Assembly (NCBI GenBank): GCA_037576195.1
Contig: CM075103.1
Location: forward strand, 4,340,001 to 4,404,000
Source: Phytoseiulus persimilis
Taxonomy: Eukaryota; Arthropoda; Arachnida; Mesostigmata; Phytoseiidae
Direction: 5' to 3'
Length of the DNA stretch: 64,000 nucleotides
Program-made: the position numbers and the translations under genes
Notes under the pieces: model-generated
Seen by the model: the letters and a program-made list of their open reading frames with translations, nothing else
Told to the model about the DNA's origin: nothing
Databases searched by the model: none
Part shown: in pieces, positions 1 to 12,443 of the stretch
Layout of the letters: every line of letters starts with the position of its first letter
Position numbering within the stretch: the stretch's first letter is position 1

Positions 1-1718
1 GGAGAGAGTGGTAGAAGTGGAGGGACGCGAGGGGTGAACTGACCCGACGCAAGCCGAATGGTCAGTTTGGGCAGCTGGGGAAAAGCAGGAGAGGTTCAGG
101 AACCAGGACAACTGGAGCGATGAAGCGACACCGGAAAGACGGCGAAAACAAAGGAAGGAACGGGATACCTGCGTGCAACGGGAGCAACAAAAGGTTTGGA
201 AACTGCCAGGATAAAACACTGGGGGCAACAGAATCGAGTGACGAGCTGGCCCGCAGCGACTCTCCTGCTGGAACAATGGGTGGAAGCTTTTCTTCCTGTC
301 TGTTTGTCTATCTCTCTCTCTCAGAGAGTTGATCGTTGGTCTGCCACCGACGCCTCGAGCGGTCAGGCAATCGCTCGTAATTGGTCTTCTGTGCCACGAA
401 CTTCCACTCGGGCCGCTTATCGGGCGGCATGCGATCCCGAACGGAATTTTCCCGAAAGTCCACTTAATCCGATTCGCTCAGAGCGACCTTTTCGCTCTTT
501 ACTGAGTCACGTAGCTTTTTGCGCTGTGCTAAGCTCATTGTTCCAAGCGAACATTTTTCCCTCGGCTCCATAAGCCGCTGCAATATCTTGCCATCACCAC
601 ATGCAACCTGCTTAGCCATATTGGTAGGCTCCGCGGTTTCCCGCCAATGCTGGCAGCAGCGATGCTCGCGTTTTCAAGGTCGCAAGCTGGCGGAGAACAT
701 GGATGGATGATCGTTGTCTGTTCTTATAAAACCAAACCGATGGCGGCCATGGAGGAGGAACGCAACGAAGGAGAGGATGCTGGCCATCGGAATGGTATTT
801 TGTAGCGTTTTGTGTGCGATACAGCTCGCATTTCTGCCAGCTTTTCTCCGCAAACTCGCCAGTCGGCTTATGGGAGGAGCCGAGGGAACGCTCCAACCCG
901 TTCGTCGTCCGGATGACGGGTCAATGTCATGAATATGCCTCGTTCCCGCCCCACGTGAAAAGCCACCTCGGGCCTCTCGGTTCTAGCCTACCTTACCGGA
1001 AAAATACGAATACGCATGATCCGACTCGCCGTTTTCCTTCCGCTCTCATCGGAACGCTCCATCCATTCGGAACATTCGACATCACTCCCCGCGCGAAACT
1101 TTAACGTCCGCCATTACGTCGCTCCTGTCCGAAATTCCGAGGACTCCGGCGACGCACTGCTGCCAGATCCTCAGTCGTGTGTGGAGTCTCGAATTCAATA
1201 CACTCGGGTCCCGAGACATAAGTTCTGACTCGACTACAGCCAACGGCAGGCCGAAGATCCCAGCGACCTCATTGGGTGGAAATCGGCGATGTTCCACGTT
1301 TGCCGCAGTTTGCGCCTTCTTCTCCTTGTCCCATTCCTATTCCATCGAGTCACATTGCACCCATTGGGATCTTCGGTCAGCTCCGCTCGCTTTCTCGGCA
1401 TTGGGCACAGATTCGGGACTCACTTAGGAAGTTTCCGTGCCTGATAATAATCGAGCTGGGAGCGAGTTGCGCTCAATTCTGGTGGCACGAATCGCGATTA
1501 ATCTCCCCTTCGAGACGGGAGGACAAAAACTGCGAATCATCCAGAGGGAATCCCGAGTTTCATGCCGGGGACCGATTTCCCCCAGTCGAGACAACATGCT
1601 CGTTAGCGGGCACTCTTCGTCAGCGTTCAAACAGCGGCCCAAGAGTCCTTTTGGAAGAAAAAACAAACATGAAAGGAAGATGCAAAAACAGGACTCGCAA
1701 GAGTGTGTCTGCACGAAT
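1..1718. other. No supported gene; intergenic or intronic DNA
   Basis: Overlapping short open frames occur on both strands, but none has a domain, a consistent splice pair or a polyadenylation signal. A short (TC)n run ending in AG lies near 309-323. A strong-looking GTGAGT donor occurs on the minus strand near 1417, behind an acceptor-like tract about 30 bases upstream. That could be a microexon but is equally likely by chance. Confidence 0.4.
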
Positions 1719-2213
1719 TCAGAAAAACAAAACAGAGACAAAAAAGGAGGGAAGCGAGAAGGGCCGCGGAGGTCTTTGAAGGCTCCGATTCGCACGCTGT
1801 GGGGATGAAAGGCTCTCGCTGCCTCTCCTCCTAATTTGTTCTCCTCTGGTTTGTTGCTTCACCCGACTGTCCCATTCATTCTCTCGGATTTGTATGAATG
1901 AGAAGCGTCGACTCGCGGTCGATGATGCTGGTGTCGTCGCGGCCGACTTCGCGGCCGTAGTCGATGCCGCAGTAGTTCTCGGGAAAAGCCGAGCATTGTT
2001 TCCCTCTCCGAAGTCTGAGACACGGCGTGTAACAGCAGACATCATCGACTTCCGATTTCGAGTGCGACTCCCGGTTTCAGTGGCGGCGCCCAATCCAACG
2101 GGGACAGAACGGGCGGGCCTACTCTGGGACGGGGAAACAGAGACGAGGGAGTGGCGACGCGCAACAACAGGCTGAATCTTCTTCGAGTTATTTTTTTTCC
2201 TCACGGCCGACAT
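1719..2213 (-). CDS. Candidate coding exon, basic Ser/Ala/Thr/Arg-rich protein of unknown function
   Basis: This is a 164-codon frame opening with a genuine ATG that has A at -3. The start is MSAVRKKNNSKK and the product is strongly basic and Ser/Thr/Ala/Arg rich. Short basic-Ser sites such as RRHSLVS and TRRVSDF resemble kinase target sites. The middle (about residues 75-105) is Ala/Thr rich. I recognise no domain. The opposite strand is also open for 93 codons (1894-2175), so the strand choice is uncertain. If real it is probably a disordered N-terminal exon whose true 3' end is a splice donor rather than the stop. Confidence 0.28.
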   Translation of the reverse strand: MSAVRKKNNSKKIQPVVARRHSLVSVSPSQSRPARSVPVGLGAATETGSRTRNRKSMMSAVTRRVSDFGEGNNARLFPRTTAASTTAAKSAATTPASSTASRRFSFIQIRENEWDSRVKQQTRGEQIRRRGSESLSSPQRANRSLQRPPRPFSLPSFFVSVLFF

Positions 2214-5200
2214 GTCCGACGCTCCCCTTCTCCGCCACCACTTTTTTCCGCTTCTTTTCGAGAGTGAACTTTTATCGCTGACTGAATCTCCTGTTTACAA
2301 CTCCGAACAAAGCATTGATTCCGTAATGCTTTTCGCAGCAGCAGCGAGCCTACCTGTCACGGAAAAAATCCTCAGCCGCCAACACAGGAATTCTGTAGGC
2401 GTCGGCTGTATCCGATCAGTGGAATGCGTCTGACATGAGAAGGCGGCCCGGCCAACAGAAGGCGGCCTAACTGACTGTGTATCCGTCGGTGAGGAAGAGC
2501 GAACGACCGCCTGGCGGACGGAGGGAGAGAAGCCAGTCCTGCGATGATGAAACACTTGTTGATAAATTCGCTGGCCGAATCCGCTCACCCAGCTCAGTCC
2601 TTTGATTGAAAACCTCCGTCGATCCAGACCAATGAATCTCTGCCCTTTGCCTTCTCGATAAAGAGAATCAATTGATTCAAGAATCGGAATCAAGTTCAAT
2701 ATCTCGTACGCCGAGAGCGGAAAGCCGAGTCCCTGATGAAAACTCGCGAATAGACAAACCCTTCCAAATTCATTCCGTGAGCATGTGTAGTGCCGAACCA
2801 AGACCGCTCCGTTTGATTCCACGGCATGGAGTGACCGGCGACGGACCACACCGCAATAAACAGAAATCTTACGAAAGGAGACACTCTCAGACATCTTCAA
2901 CCTGGAGCTCCGACGGAGGAGCTCAACGGTCACCGGCGTGGTCAACGGCCAGCACGCCCAAAACCCACGGATGACGGTTTCATCGTTGACGATCAGCGAT
3001 CATAAGGATCGAGAACACGTATGATGTCCTAGGGGGTGTTCCAAGAGTTCCCGAAACGGAAGGGGGTTGTCTCGCGTCCGCGGTCATGACGCCTAACGAT
3101 CGAGCTTAGCGGTCAACGACTGTAGCTTCAACGGTCAACGTCAGCGACCTCAAAGAACTTCGGGCGCCGATGCCGATTCTCGAAGCCTTGTCGGTTATTA
3201 GTTGAACACGTCGACTTCAACGGTCGGGACCCCTCTGGCTAACGGTTGCCGGCGTCGGGGTCAGCTTCCAATTGAATTACGAACATCAAGTCGGACTCGT
3301 TGCGAGTACAAAAGGCTTGTATGACCTTTGAAGCGCAGAATCCTTAGGCTCCAGTCGTCTCCAAGGACTAATATTTCAATCGCATCTCAGCTCGTGGATC
3401 AATCATCAGACACAGCGCCGCCGCCGCCGCCGCTTCGATCGGTGCCTCCTGAACCAGAGAAGCCTCCTCTACGCTGCCGCTGATCGAAGAACCGCCGCGA
3501 TCGAATAAGCTGTTTGAGCGGGAAGTCAATTGGACTTTGGGAGAAGTTGTCTTTATTGTGCGGAAGCCGGGTGAGCTAGACCAAGACAAACTTGTTCATT
3601 GATCCGGCGGCTCGATCGGAGCTGAAAGGAAATAGTTCTAATGCATTCCCCCGCTCTAGAACTAAACGAACCCGACTGCTGCGATTCGTACCGCCCGCTC
3701 AAACACCACGGAGTTGAGTGCGACGCTGGATTGAGAAGTGAGTGCTTGTCCGTAAGATTAACGCTCGGCTGGGCGAGCGAACGCCTGCTCGGCTCTCCGG
3801 TTCCACGTGAACCTTTGAGCAAACTCGTTGGAGCCGACGCCAGTAAACCCGCACGCGAGCACGCGCACAAGAACAAAGTTTCACTCTCTTTATTTGAACG
3901 TGCAGCGCATGGAGTCTCGAAGGCTCCGATGTCTTCCGAGCCGCCGCCGCAGAAGGAGCTCTCATTGATGTCAATCGCTTCAGATCCTGGCTGAAAGATC
4001 GGTGACCGATGTCGATTATTTGGCGGAGCGCAGCCATGCACACCGAAACCGCCAACTCCAGAAGGAAAAGAAGAACTGTGCTCCGAGTGGGCTCCACGAG
4101 AGCAAATTATAGCGTCCTGGATCGAAATTCAACGATAAGCTCATGGGATCCGCGGCGTTCGTGAATCCATGGAGGTTCGGAGGGAGCGCTCGCCGAGCTG
4201 TTTATATTCTAAATATTGATGAGGCGATTTTGGCCGCATGTCTACAAACGTTGCGGTTTGGATCATTACTCGATCAACAGCACAAATCCGGAACTCGATG
4301 ACTTGCGCGAGCAGAAATTGTTTCGGGGGCTCGTTAGGACCCTCGGATACCGTGGGGCGGATGCCGCGTAGAAGGGAGCTTGTTATTTCAGTGGACATAA
4401 TTATCGACAACGCTTTCGGCCATGTGGGGAATTTCAGGCAGACGGCAGCTTCTCTCGGAGTGCCTCCGGCAACTTTCGTCGGCTGCCCGTTGTCTAGCGA
4501 AGACAAACGGCGGCGGCGGTTGAGTCGACCGTTTGGAACCGGAGGACGACACGGACGATCCGGTCGCTGTGGGGTTCCGCCACGAGTTTGGAGAGGGTGC
4601 CGGGATTTCTCTGAGGACGGGCCACAGGTTTCTTCCTTCACAAGCGATCTCGGTCTTCACAACGTCGTCGTCGCTCGCTCAGGCGGACATTCGGTATGCC
4701 GAGGGAATGAGTCGCGCGAGACAAGGAGGGAGTTAACTGACTGTCTTGCTGCTCGCTTGCTTGGCCGGTTGGCTCATTCTCTCATAAGCTTCATCATTAG
4801 AGCGCCTTTGTGAGGACATTAGACTGTGCAAAGACTTCATCCACACTCTCTATGTCCAGTCGCGCCCCCTGTCCCCGCTTCCCGCATGGCCTCCTGCCGT
4901 ACGGGGAGAGGCCCGCAATAACGCAAATCGCTCCGTCGGGGGGATTTCTCCGTGGGCTTCTCGTGAACGGTTTTTCTTCTTTTCTTTCTTCATGCCCCTC
5001 ATTCCGCTCCCCACTGTTCCAACGCCGCGTCTATCCGAACAGAACGACGGACAGGCTGGACGGAAGCTCGCTCGGTTTGCGGGTCGTCTAGCTTTCCCAA
5101 CCATGACTCTGGCTTTGTTCTAATACTTCGTCATCACATTAAGGAGATGATTACACGAGGACAACAGGTTCGCCGTCCCCGTATTATTGCAATTTCTCAC

Positions 5201-5356
5201 TAGGAAATGTCATGGTACATTCATCTCGCGTGAGGGCACGTCGGGAAATGAGTTGCGAATTCCTTGTCTGTTTTCATACAACCTGAACAGAGCCTTGAAG
5301 TTCGATATGCTCGAAACGGCTGACATGTGAGACTTCGCTGGTGAATTTTTCCACAG
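2214..5356. other. No supported gene
   Basis: A 216-codon minus frame covers 2295-2945 and frames of about 165-190 codons overlap on both strands at 4141-4813. None shows a recognisable motif, and their antisense partners look equally protein-like. A CCG/GCC-rich stretch lies near 3417-3435. The stretch 3000-3370 has frequent stops in all frames and holds nothing recognisable. Confidence 0.4.
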
Positions 5357-5502
5357 GAGTCTGTACCGTTGCAGAACTCGAGCCCGATCTGCCTTCCGGA
5401 TACCCGTCTGAGATGGACGACTTCACTGATCCGCGAAGAGCTCGGGCGGTCTCCCGAGCTTCCGAAGCTGGGGAACTCGGATCCATTCCCGAAGGTCATT
5501 GA
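5357..5502 (+). CDS. Candidate exon of an acidic protein, function unknown
   Basis: A classical acceptor (gtgaatttttccacag) ends at 5356. In the phase where the first two bases complete a codon, 48 codons follow and end in TGA at 5500-5502. The peptide is acidic (TVAELEPDLPSGYPSEMDDF near its start). It has no ATG of its own, so it would be an internal or terminal exon. Another frame from the same acceptor stays open into the downstream sequence, and the minus strand is open too. No family is recognised; the claim rests on the acceptor and the composition only. Confidence 0.22.
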
Positions 5503-8500
5503 ATCCTGTCGCCGGTCTCGCTCTTGTTCCCCCCTCGGATGCCAACTCTCGATCGCCGTCGACGCATCAAACCCCGAACGCCAAACGTTCGAGTGTCAGC
5601 GATCGGTTAGGCGTCCTCAGCTGCAGCAATGACTAACCGACGGCGGGAACCTCGCTAAACGACGGATAGCGTTACCCTGTATATTCGTCCGCGGAGTAAA
5701 GAGGAATAGACTGGAATACCTCACATGATCATCCCTCTCGGATCGCTCGCGAGCTCCTCCACTCGAGAGGCAGGCAAGGAACAATCGCGCTCCGGCAGAA
5801 ACTCCTCCGGACCGCTACAATCGCTGATGGGGGACCGAGGCGGTGTTCGACAGAATCGCCATCAGAAGCGGATCGTGGAACAATCACCGTGCTCACCTCC
5901 TGGTAAGCTGACATGGCTGCGATCATCAGCATAAGCGTAACTGTTGTGCCGCCTCAACAACCACTACATCAAGCTTAGTCGTCGCTGTCGTCGTCGTTGT
6001 CGTCATCCTTAACGGGAGCAAGATACAAAGATTGAGAGGAGCGGCGAGCTTTGGAGAGTCGTCCGCATCGATTGATGCCCGTTCCGAGCTCGCCCGGTCC
6101 TCCGCTCCGGTGCTGCTCCAAGGATCGGATCGATGGAGATGGAAGACCGCCCGACCGAGCGGATCCATGTCGTCTGCCGTTTTTTCCCGTCCGTGTCGAT
6201 GACGACGGCGGCGGGGGGGGGGGGGGGGGCACCAACTCGGAGGAGCAGCGAGCGCTCCCCAAGACCCACTCCCGTTGTTCTTGCATCTCGGTATTTTGAA
6301 ATCGGTCCTCGCTCAATGGAGCGTTCCGGTTCGCCTGTTCTCCCCCGAAGTTCCACCCGCAGGGCGGTCGTCGATTCTGAGTCGATCGATCCGAGCCGAT
6401 TGGGTTGCGTGATTTAAAGCCGTTGAGCACGCGTTCATTGAGCCACTTGGCGCAGCTTGTTCTCCTTCTTCGTATTTTTCAGTTCTATCCCGGCACTTCG
6501 TCGTCCTTCTCCGGCGGCTGTGACAGCCGCAGCGTCATCTTTTTCCAGCCCGAACCGATTCGTCGATATGCGGACTCGTTCGATACTTGTCCGGGCTGTG
6601 CTTCGATCAGACACAGTTCGAGAGGCGAATTCGACCGCGGCGTTGGTAATTGCGCATTCGTTGTGAGAGGTGCCGGCGTATTTCTTTCCGATTCGGAGCG
6701 GGTTGTCGCTCGGTCGTACATCCCGCCGTCAGCGAGAGTCTGTGTGGTACGGGTGCTGATTACTCCATCGTTTTGGTTAAGCGCCCCGTCCCTTGAGGGC
6801 GTTCCTTCTGCGTCGAGATCCAATGCACGCCCGCTTCCAGGTTTCGGAAAACGCGGGGGAAATCTCCGGAGCGACAAGCTGAGAAAACGAGTGACCAAAA
6901 GAACGTCGTCGAACAGATTGTGGAGTTTTCGCACAGGGATCTCGCCGCAGAGGCGTCGCTTGCACCAACGACATCCGAGCCTCGTCCGCCGCTTTCATGT
7001 TGAGAACTAGTTGATGGGAGTGTCCTGGCGGCAACTTATCTCGTCGCGTCTCGGAGGATTTTATTCAGAGATGCTGATTGAAGCTCTCACTAGTTGAGCT
7101 CGAGCGACTAACAAGGTACAGAGCTCGATGACCTCCAACTCGGAAGGATTTCCAGGCGTCCGAGCTAAATTACTCGGCGCTTCAGGAGATTCTCAAATCC
7201 CCTGTGCTCGGAGTCGACCCGATTTGTCGAAGGAGTATTTTGATACCCCTCCTTGAGATACCGGCACGAAATTTCACTCGGAAAAACTCGAATATGGAAC
7301 GAGGAAGGGATTCGAATATGGATCGGGGAAAACGTTCAAGATCTCAAACGATGCCCAGGATTGCCTGTGGTGGGACGTTCGGGAAGAACACCCTGGTGTA
7401 TCAACAAAGAGGCTCTCTGGTTCAACGGGGAAAGTGGGAGAGAGTTGATGAAGTTTCGGCTCGCTCTGTTGCTGGCAGTCCGGTCCTTCATCTTTCGGTG
7501 GACCGCATCTCTCTGCTTGCAGTGGCGATGAACGGGACTCGTGTCCAGCATGCGGGGCTGAATCTTCACTCAGTAGGTCAGGAGAGCGCATGTCTTTCTC
7601 ATCTCGAGGGGGTTCCCGATTCCCGCTGAGAGCTTTCTTCACCGAGATTCCTATTCGACCGAGAATCTCGGTTGCCGAAGTGTGGAATCTTTCCTGTTCG
7701 TCGAACAGAGCTGCAATGCCACACTCCTCATGTTCGACCCATTCATTCCCATGCCTGAATTCGGAGTTTGCTCTCGGTTTCCTCCTTGGCGTGGATCCGG
7801 AACACTGTCACCGGAACGAATCCAGGCCAAGTCAGATGAGGATCTCAACCGACGATATCACCGTCGTCCGCTTTGTCCCATTAGTGTGGGTCACTGGGAA
7901 CCGGGCAGGAATCGGTCGGCACGGGCCCGTGCCACTTGTCTTTCGACGGCATTTCCGGTGACGTGACCACTTCATACTGAGTAGGAACGCGAATCGGACG
8001 AAAGCGGCTGAGAGCGTGGTCGAGAGACACGCGGAGGCGCAAGGAAACGACGGCAACGGCGAAAGCGGGCGAACGGACGAACAACAGACGCCATCCGGAA
8101 TGTTTCATTACAGCGTTCGCTCGTCGTCCACGATAGCAACAACATCAGTGGCAGCTGCTTCGACAACAAGAGCGAGGGTGACGTCGACCCGGCCAGGTTA
8201 TCCGCCTCTAGTCGGTCGAATCGCTCGCGTCTGTCAACCGAGATGTCCGCCTGGTTGCTCGGTCGCTTGTCGATCTCTCGCGGTTGGTCACGCGGCAGGA
8301 CGACATTCTCGAGGAATCGCCGTCTTGTGACCACTGAGCGTCACCGTGGAGACAGCCGTGATCATTGTCCTTGTCATCCTTGTGTTTCACGCTCGGAAGT
8401 CGCGCCACATACGCGACGAGATTTCGTGGAAGTTTGCGTCGAAGAAACGGAGGCGCCAGCACGGGGGAAATACGCGAGGAACGGGGCAAACAAAAAGCGT

Positions 8501-10527
8501 GGAGGAACGAGAGTACACAGGAGGACTCGGGAAAAACGAGGCAAAAACAAAACTCCTTCTCTCCCGACTGTGTCACCGACGGCGTCAAACGCGACGAAAT
8601 TCCTGCCAGCTGAAGAGACTGAGACGGCCTCACAGCGGGGATACTTTCTGCTCCAACTTTCTCTCCGTCTTCTTCTGCGTTTTAACTCCGCCTTTGTTTT
8701 CATTCTCGCGTTTCAACTTCCGATCCGTTTGCCTCCTCTCCTCCGCCCTTCCGTCTGATTGTTCCTCCCATTCCTCGAACCTGCTTGTCCCCGCAGCCCT
8801 CGCGGGGGGCCCCACGCTCCCTATTCGCCGCGATGATAGGTGGACAGACTACTTGGAGATTGCTCCATCCCGCCGTGCCACCATTCTGTTCCTTCTTCCG
8901 AGCCCCCCATCGGGCCCCGACTCTCTGCGGCTCGTGTTCTCCCTCAGATTACTGCTCCCCAACTACCTACTCATCGTCCTCTTCAACTCGCCGACAAATT
9001 CCCCGCCACTCGAACTCCCATATTTTCCTCTTCCGGTGGCTCTTCTTTGCTTGCTGCACTTCGACTCGATATGATATCTCTGCCTATCTCACTATTCCTT
9101 CCCGGACTCTTTCGGCCGGATCTCTCAGTCTCTCGGCTCAATTCTCCCCGCTCCTTTGGGAAAGATAGAAGCTTAGTGAAAAATGGAGAGCCCCTAAATA
9201 CCCTGCATGGACTTATTGGGCAGCAGATGATGGCTTTCGGTTGCTTGCTCCACGAGTGAGATCGGAGTCATCGGACTGTCCCAACAGGCGGGGAGCCATG
9301 AGGAATCCGAGAAACACCCGAGAGTCGAAGCAGGGAGGTCCGGAATCAGTAGGACAAAAAGAGGGTTAGGGAGAGAAGAGCAGAAAAGAGTGCGACGGTA
9401 AAAACTGAGCAGGAATCATTCTTCCATCGCTTTCCTTTCCTTCTCCCTTTCCTCAGAGGTGCCATTTATAGCTCACTCGATCGCCTTAAACCCTGTGCGA
9501 CGTTCTCAACCGCCGTCTTAAGCGACGGTTTTGTCGTCCTGGAACTCGTTCCATGCCCTGCGTCCTGTCGGCCTCATTCTAATTCGCTGACTATTCCAGG
9601 AGAACATCATGGATTCCCTCCGCTGCGACGGGATCGGAGTTTTCAGGTCGGGTCTCGATCGGAAATCGCAGTCTGGCGGCCTCGAAGCGCATCGCTCCAG
9701 ATCAACGACGAGAGGAGTCGTAGGCGGCAATCCTCCGATTGTTGGTGCACTAGCTGGCAAAGGATGACTTCTTCGTCGCCGGGTCAAGATCGCATCGGGA
9801 AATCTCAGCTTTTTCCCAGGCTCATTTCATCACTGCGGCTCCTCGGTGTCCGCGCCTCGAGGTTCGGGTAACCTTTGAGAACAACTGGGAAAAATATCCG
9901 CGGTCCGCTGGGAAACGGGGACACCGCAGCAGAGCTAAGTCTTCTCTCACTCAAGTTGACCACGAGACAGAGGACTCGATTTTCCGGTGAAACCCGGTGA
10001 AGTTCATGCACTCAACTCACTATAACTCTCTCTGTGCACAACCTGTCGGAGCTCTGACGATGTGCAACAATCGACCGCCTCTGGCATCGCAGTGCTGGAG
10101 GTGTTCCAAGTATATTTCGAGGATCGCTCTCGAGGGGGAGGGTCAGCGGGAACGGTGGGTTTCGAAGAAGCGTTGATGTGTGAGCTTGGCTCGAGCCGAT
10201 CATGATTCGAAACAGTCCATGTGGCTCCCACCTGTTTTCAAGTCTCTTGGGCATTGTCCCAGTTGTCGAGTGGCTCGTTCATCTTCTGGAGGGATTCGTC
10301 AATCATTTGGTTCCCGCGTATCGGGAACGCCTGTTGGCCGAACGGAAGTGAATATGGCCGGAGAGCTCCGAACCGGGGCTTCGGTCTTGTCGACTCCCCC
10401 GTATAGCTGCGCTCTGGCCGGAGCTTTTCGAGTTCTCGTTACTTCCCCCAATTCGAATGTTCGCCTCGTCGACTGTTGTTCCGTTGACCGACAGCCTGAC
10501 CGTTCGATTGGCCAACTGGTTCGCTGG
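5503..10527. other. No supported gene; contains a pyrimidine-rich tract
   Basis: The plus strand is strikingly pyrimidine rich from about 8640 to 9170. This removes purine-rich stop codons and produces a 242-codon frame at 8346-9074 full of Leu, Ser, Phe and Pro, which I treat as compositional. A 17-base G run sits at 6213-6229. Overlapping frames of up to 201 codons at 5.9-7.0 kb have no recognisable domain. Confidence 0.4.
6213..6229. repeat. Poly-G tract, 17 bases
   Basis: An uninterrupted run of 17 G follows a GGC-type repeat. Such tracts are unstable, can form G-quadruplexes and are often mis-sized in assemblies. It shifts the frames that cross it. Confidence 0.95.
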
Positions 10528-10779
10528 TCATTCGGTCGCAGTTGAGCATTGATTGCTGTCGCCTGGAACGAGCTCGTCTGCGAAGACTCCTTTCGGTGCT
10601 GGCTCCATACCGCTATCGTCGCTGGTGACGTCGCCGCCAGTGAAGCTAATGAATTTGGGAAACGACAACTGCGAGGATGACGACGACGTCGAATAGGAAT
10701 CGAGGGACGAGGAGCGCAACTCCTCGTCGAAGACGACAAGCGCTTGCGGGGGTGTGATTTTCTCGTCTTGATTTTCTAT
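10528..10779 (-). CDS. Candidate coding exon, Ser-rich acidic tail, function unknown
   Basis: The minus strand is open for 84 codons between TGA stops. The product runs from an acidic start (VVFDEELRSSSLDSY) through a poly-Ser stretch to a Gly/Asp-rich C-terminus with FISFTGGDVTSDDSG. Codons follow a purine-any-pyrimidine bias through most of the frame. There is no ATG at the left end and no strong acceptor: the sequence just upstream on the coding strand is purine rich. It may be a disordered C-terminal exon. A GGTATGG within the frame could also serve as a weak donor. No domain is recognised. Confidence 0.28.
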   Translation of the reverse strand: MENQDEKITPPQALVVFDEELRSSSLDSYSTSSSSSQLSFPKFISFTGGDVTSDDSGMEPAPKGVFADELVPGDSNQCSTATE

Positions 10780-12071
10780 TCATTGGATCCATTTGCCATT
10801 TATCTCTATTCCCTATCAGAGTTCCCTTCGGTGACTCTCCCGCCTCTCTCCTTCGAATCGTGATGAGAAGTCGTTCGCTCCAACGGGTGCAGTGTTCCCT
10901 CCTGCTGGCCTATTCGGCGCGCGCGCAAGATCAAACAGCTGCTGCTAGAGTCGATGGAACACGGATATTCCGGGAGGAACGGGAGGGAACGAACGGAAGC
11001 GTGAGGCTAACCCTCCCCCGAGGGAATACCGCGCTGAATATTACGCTCCCATTGAGGCCGTGATCCCGCCTGATTGACCCATTCGCCGCGGTTCGGAATT
11101 CTTTCTCCCAAGTACTCCCTCTCCTCATCGGAACGGACGTCATCGAGCGGAACTGGGAAACCAGAATGCGAATGCTTTTCTGGATCCTAACGATTCAGGT
11201 CGAGTTGACCGCTTTTAGGTAGAATGCAACCCCGTGCAAATTCATCGTTCCCGAGCATCGGATCCCGTGCGCAAGAAGACTACTGAGTGAGATGTTCATG
11301 ATCCTGAAGACTGCGCCAGCGCTGTGGCTGCCCAACATCTCGTTAATCTCAATCTCCCGGGCGCGGGAGGGACGTGTTCTCGATCACTCGCCGTCTATGT
11401 ATGATTCTCCGGGCACCGCATCGTCATCCTGTCGAAGCCACAAACTTCATTGAAATACCCCCCGAGCTCACGAGGGAATCGGGCGGAATGCGGCCTTAAG
11501 GCACATTCACGACACGTTGCCCAAATTCGGAGGAAGTATGCGTTGTCTTTTTTTCGCCGGTATCACCGCCCGGAGAGCTCCTTGAGCCTTTGGTATGATA
11601 TTCGGCAACAAATAACCAGTTTGGAAGAGAATCACGTAGCCTGCTCATCGGAGATTGCTTCCTGAGTCCGCGGCTCTCATCGAGCCCGTTCTCGCTTGGC
11701 CAGCCGGCCACGCAAACCCCGCGGCGGGTTGGCCTTCCTTCTCTCTTCCTGGGATTTGTGCACCAAGAGTTGGACGCGTTTCCAGTTTTTCGCCTCGAGC
11801 TCAACCGCGAGACACCGAGCCTCGATCGGGTCTCCCCGGCCATAACTCACTGCCGATATCTCGACATCATGCTCTAAGCATGCGATGGGCCGCTTCCTCC
11901 GGCTATCAGTCGCCCTCACTCCCGGAACCGGGAGACAGAAAAGATAACCGAGAAATATCCTCGGTTTTAAAAGACCTGGGAGGAACGCAGCAGACGAACC
12001 GAAAAACGGCCTCGAACAGCCCACAGACCGAAGTTGCGCCGCTGGAGAGTTATCGAACATGGATATGCTGT
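10780..12071. other. No supported gene; overlapping open frames
   Basis: The plus strand is pyrimidine rich from 10743 to 10860, just before an ATG at 10860 that opens a 67-codon frame with a weakly hydrophobic start. A 184-codon minus frame (11677-12231) has a charged stretch in the middle. It is opposed by a 139-codon plus frame (11655-12074) that looks no worse, so neither is called. Confidence 0.35.
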
Positions 12072-12074
12072 TAG

Positions 12075-12443
12075 AAGGAAGGAGTTCCCGACCTGCTGGG
12101 AGTCCTGTTCCGAGGAGAACGAGTCTGTCCGCAGACCCATCGGAAGGATTTGCCACGCTTTGACCGTGGCCCGCCATCACAGAATCTAGACTCTGATTCG
12201 GACTCCGATATCTGGGGTCGACACCCTGCATTTAGCGAAGACTTCACTTGGAAGGAGCTATCACATCTATCGAGACATTTCCCGTCCTCGAAACGAGACA
12301 GGTGGATCACGGACTCTCTTCGCATGCCGCGGCAGCTCCAAACACATTTTTCCCCGAAATCCCACGATCCGTACGATGTCGGACGCCAATCTATCCACGC
12401 GATTGTTGGAGGAACTACGCAGTTCTTTGAGAATCTGAACTGA
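12075..12443 (+). CDS. Candidate exon, hydrophilic Ser/Asp/His-rich, unknown function
   Basis: A 122-residue open frame runs from an acceptor-like TTAG at 12071-12074 to a TGA ending at 12443. It carries a short Asp-Ser repeat (SDSDSD) about one third of the way in and then a basic, aromatic-poor stretch. There is no strong polypyrimidine tract and no recognisable domain. A CATAAAG about 25 bases after the stop is only a weak polyadenylation variant. The minus strand is open for 183 codons across the same DNA (12071-12622), so the orientation is uncertain. Confidence 0.25.
   Translation, partial: KEGVPDLLGVLFRGERVCPQTHRKDLPRFDRGPPSQNLDSDSDSDIWGRHPAFSEDFTWKELSHLSRHFPSSKRDRWITDSLRMPRQLQTHFSPKSHDPYDVGRQSIHAIVGGTTQFFENLN

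Noticed and set aside
2295-2945. 216-codon minus frame
   Set aside because: ATG-type length but no motif, no splice signals and a competing antisense; not enough to call.
8346-9074. 242-codon plus-strand frame with a hydrophobic start
   Set aside because: Most of it lies in a pyrimidine-rich tract where stop codons are rare; no domain, no splice support.
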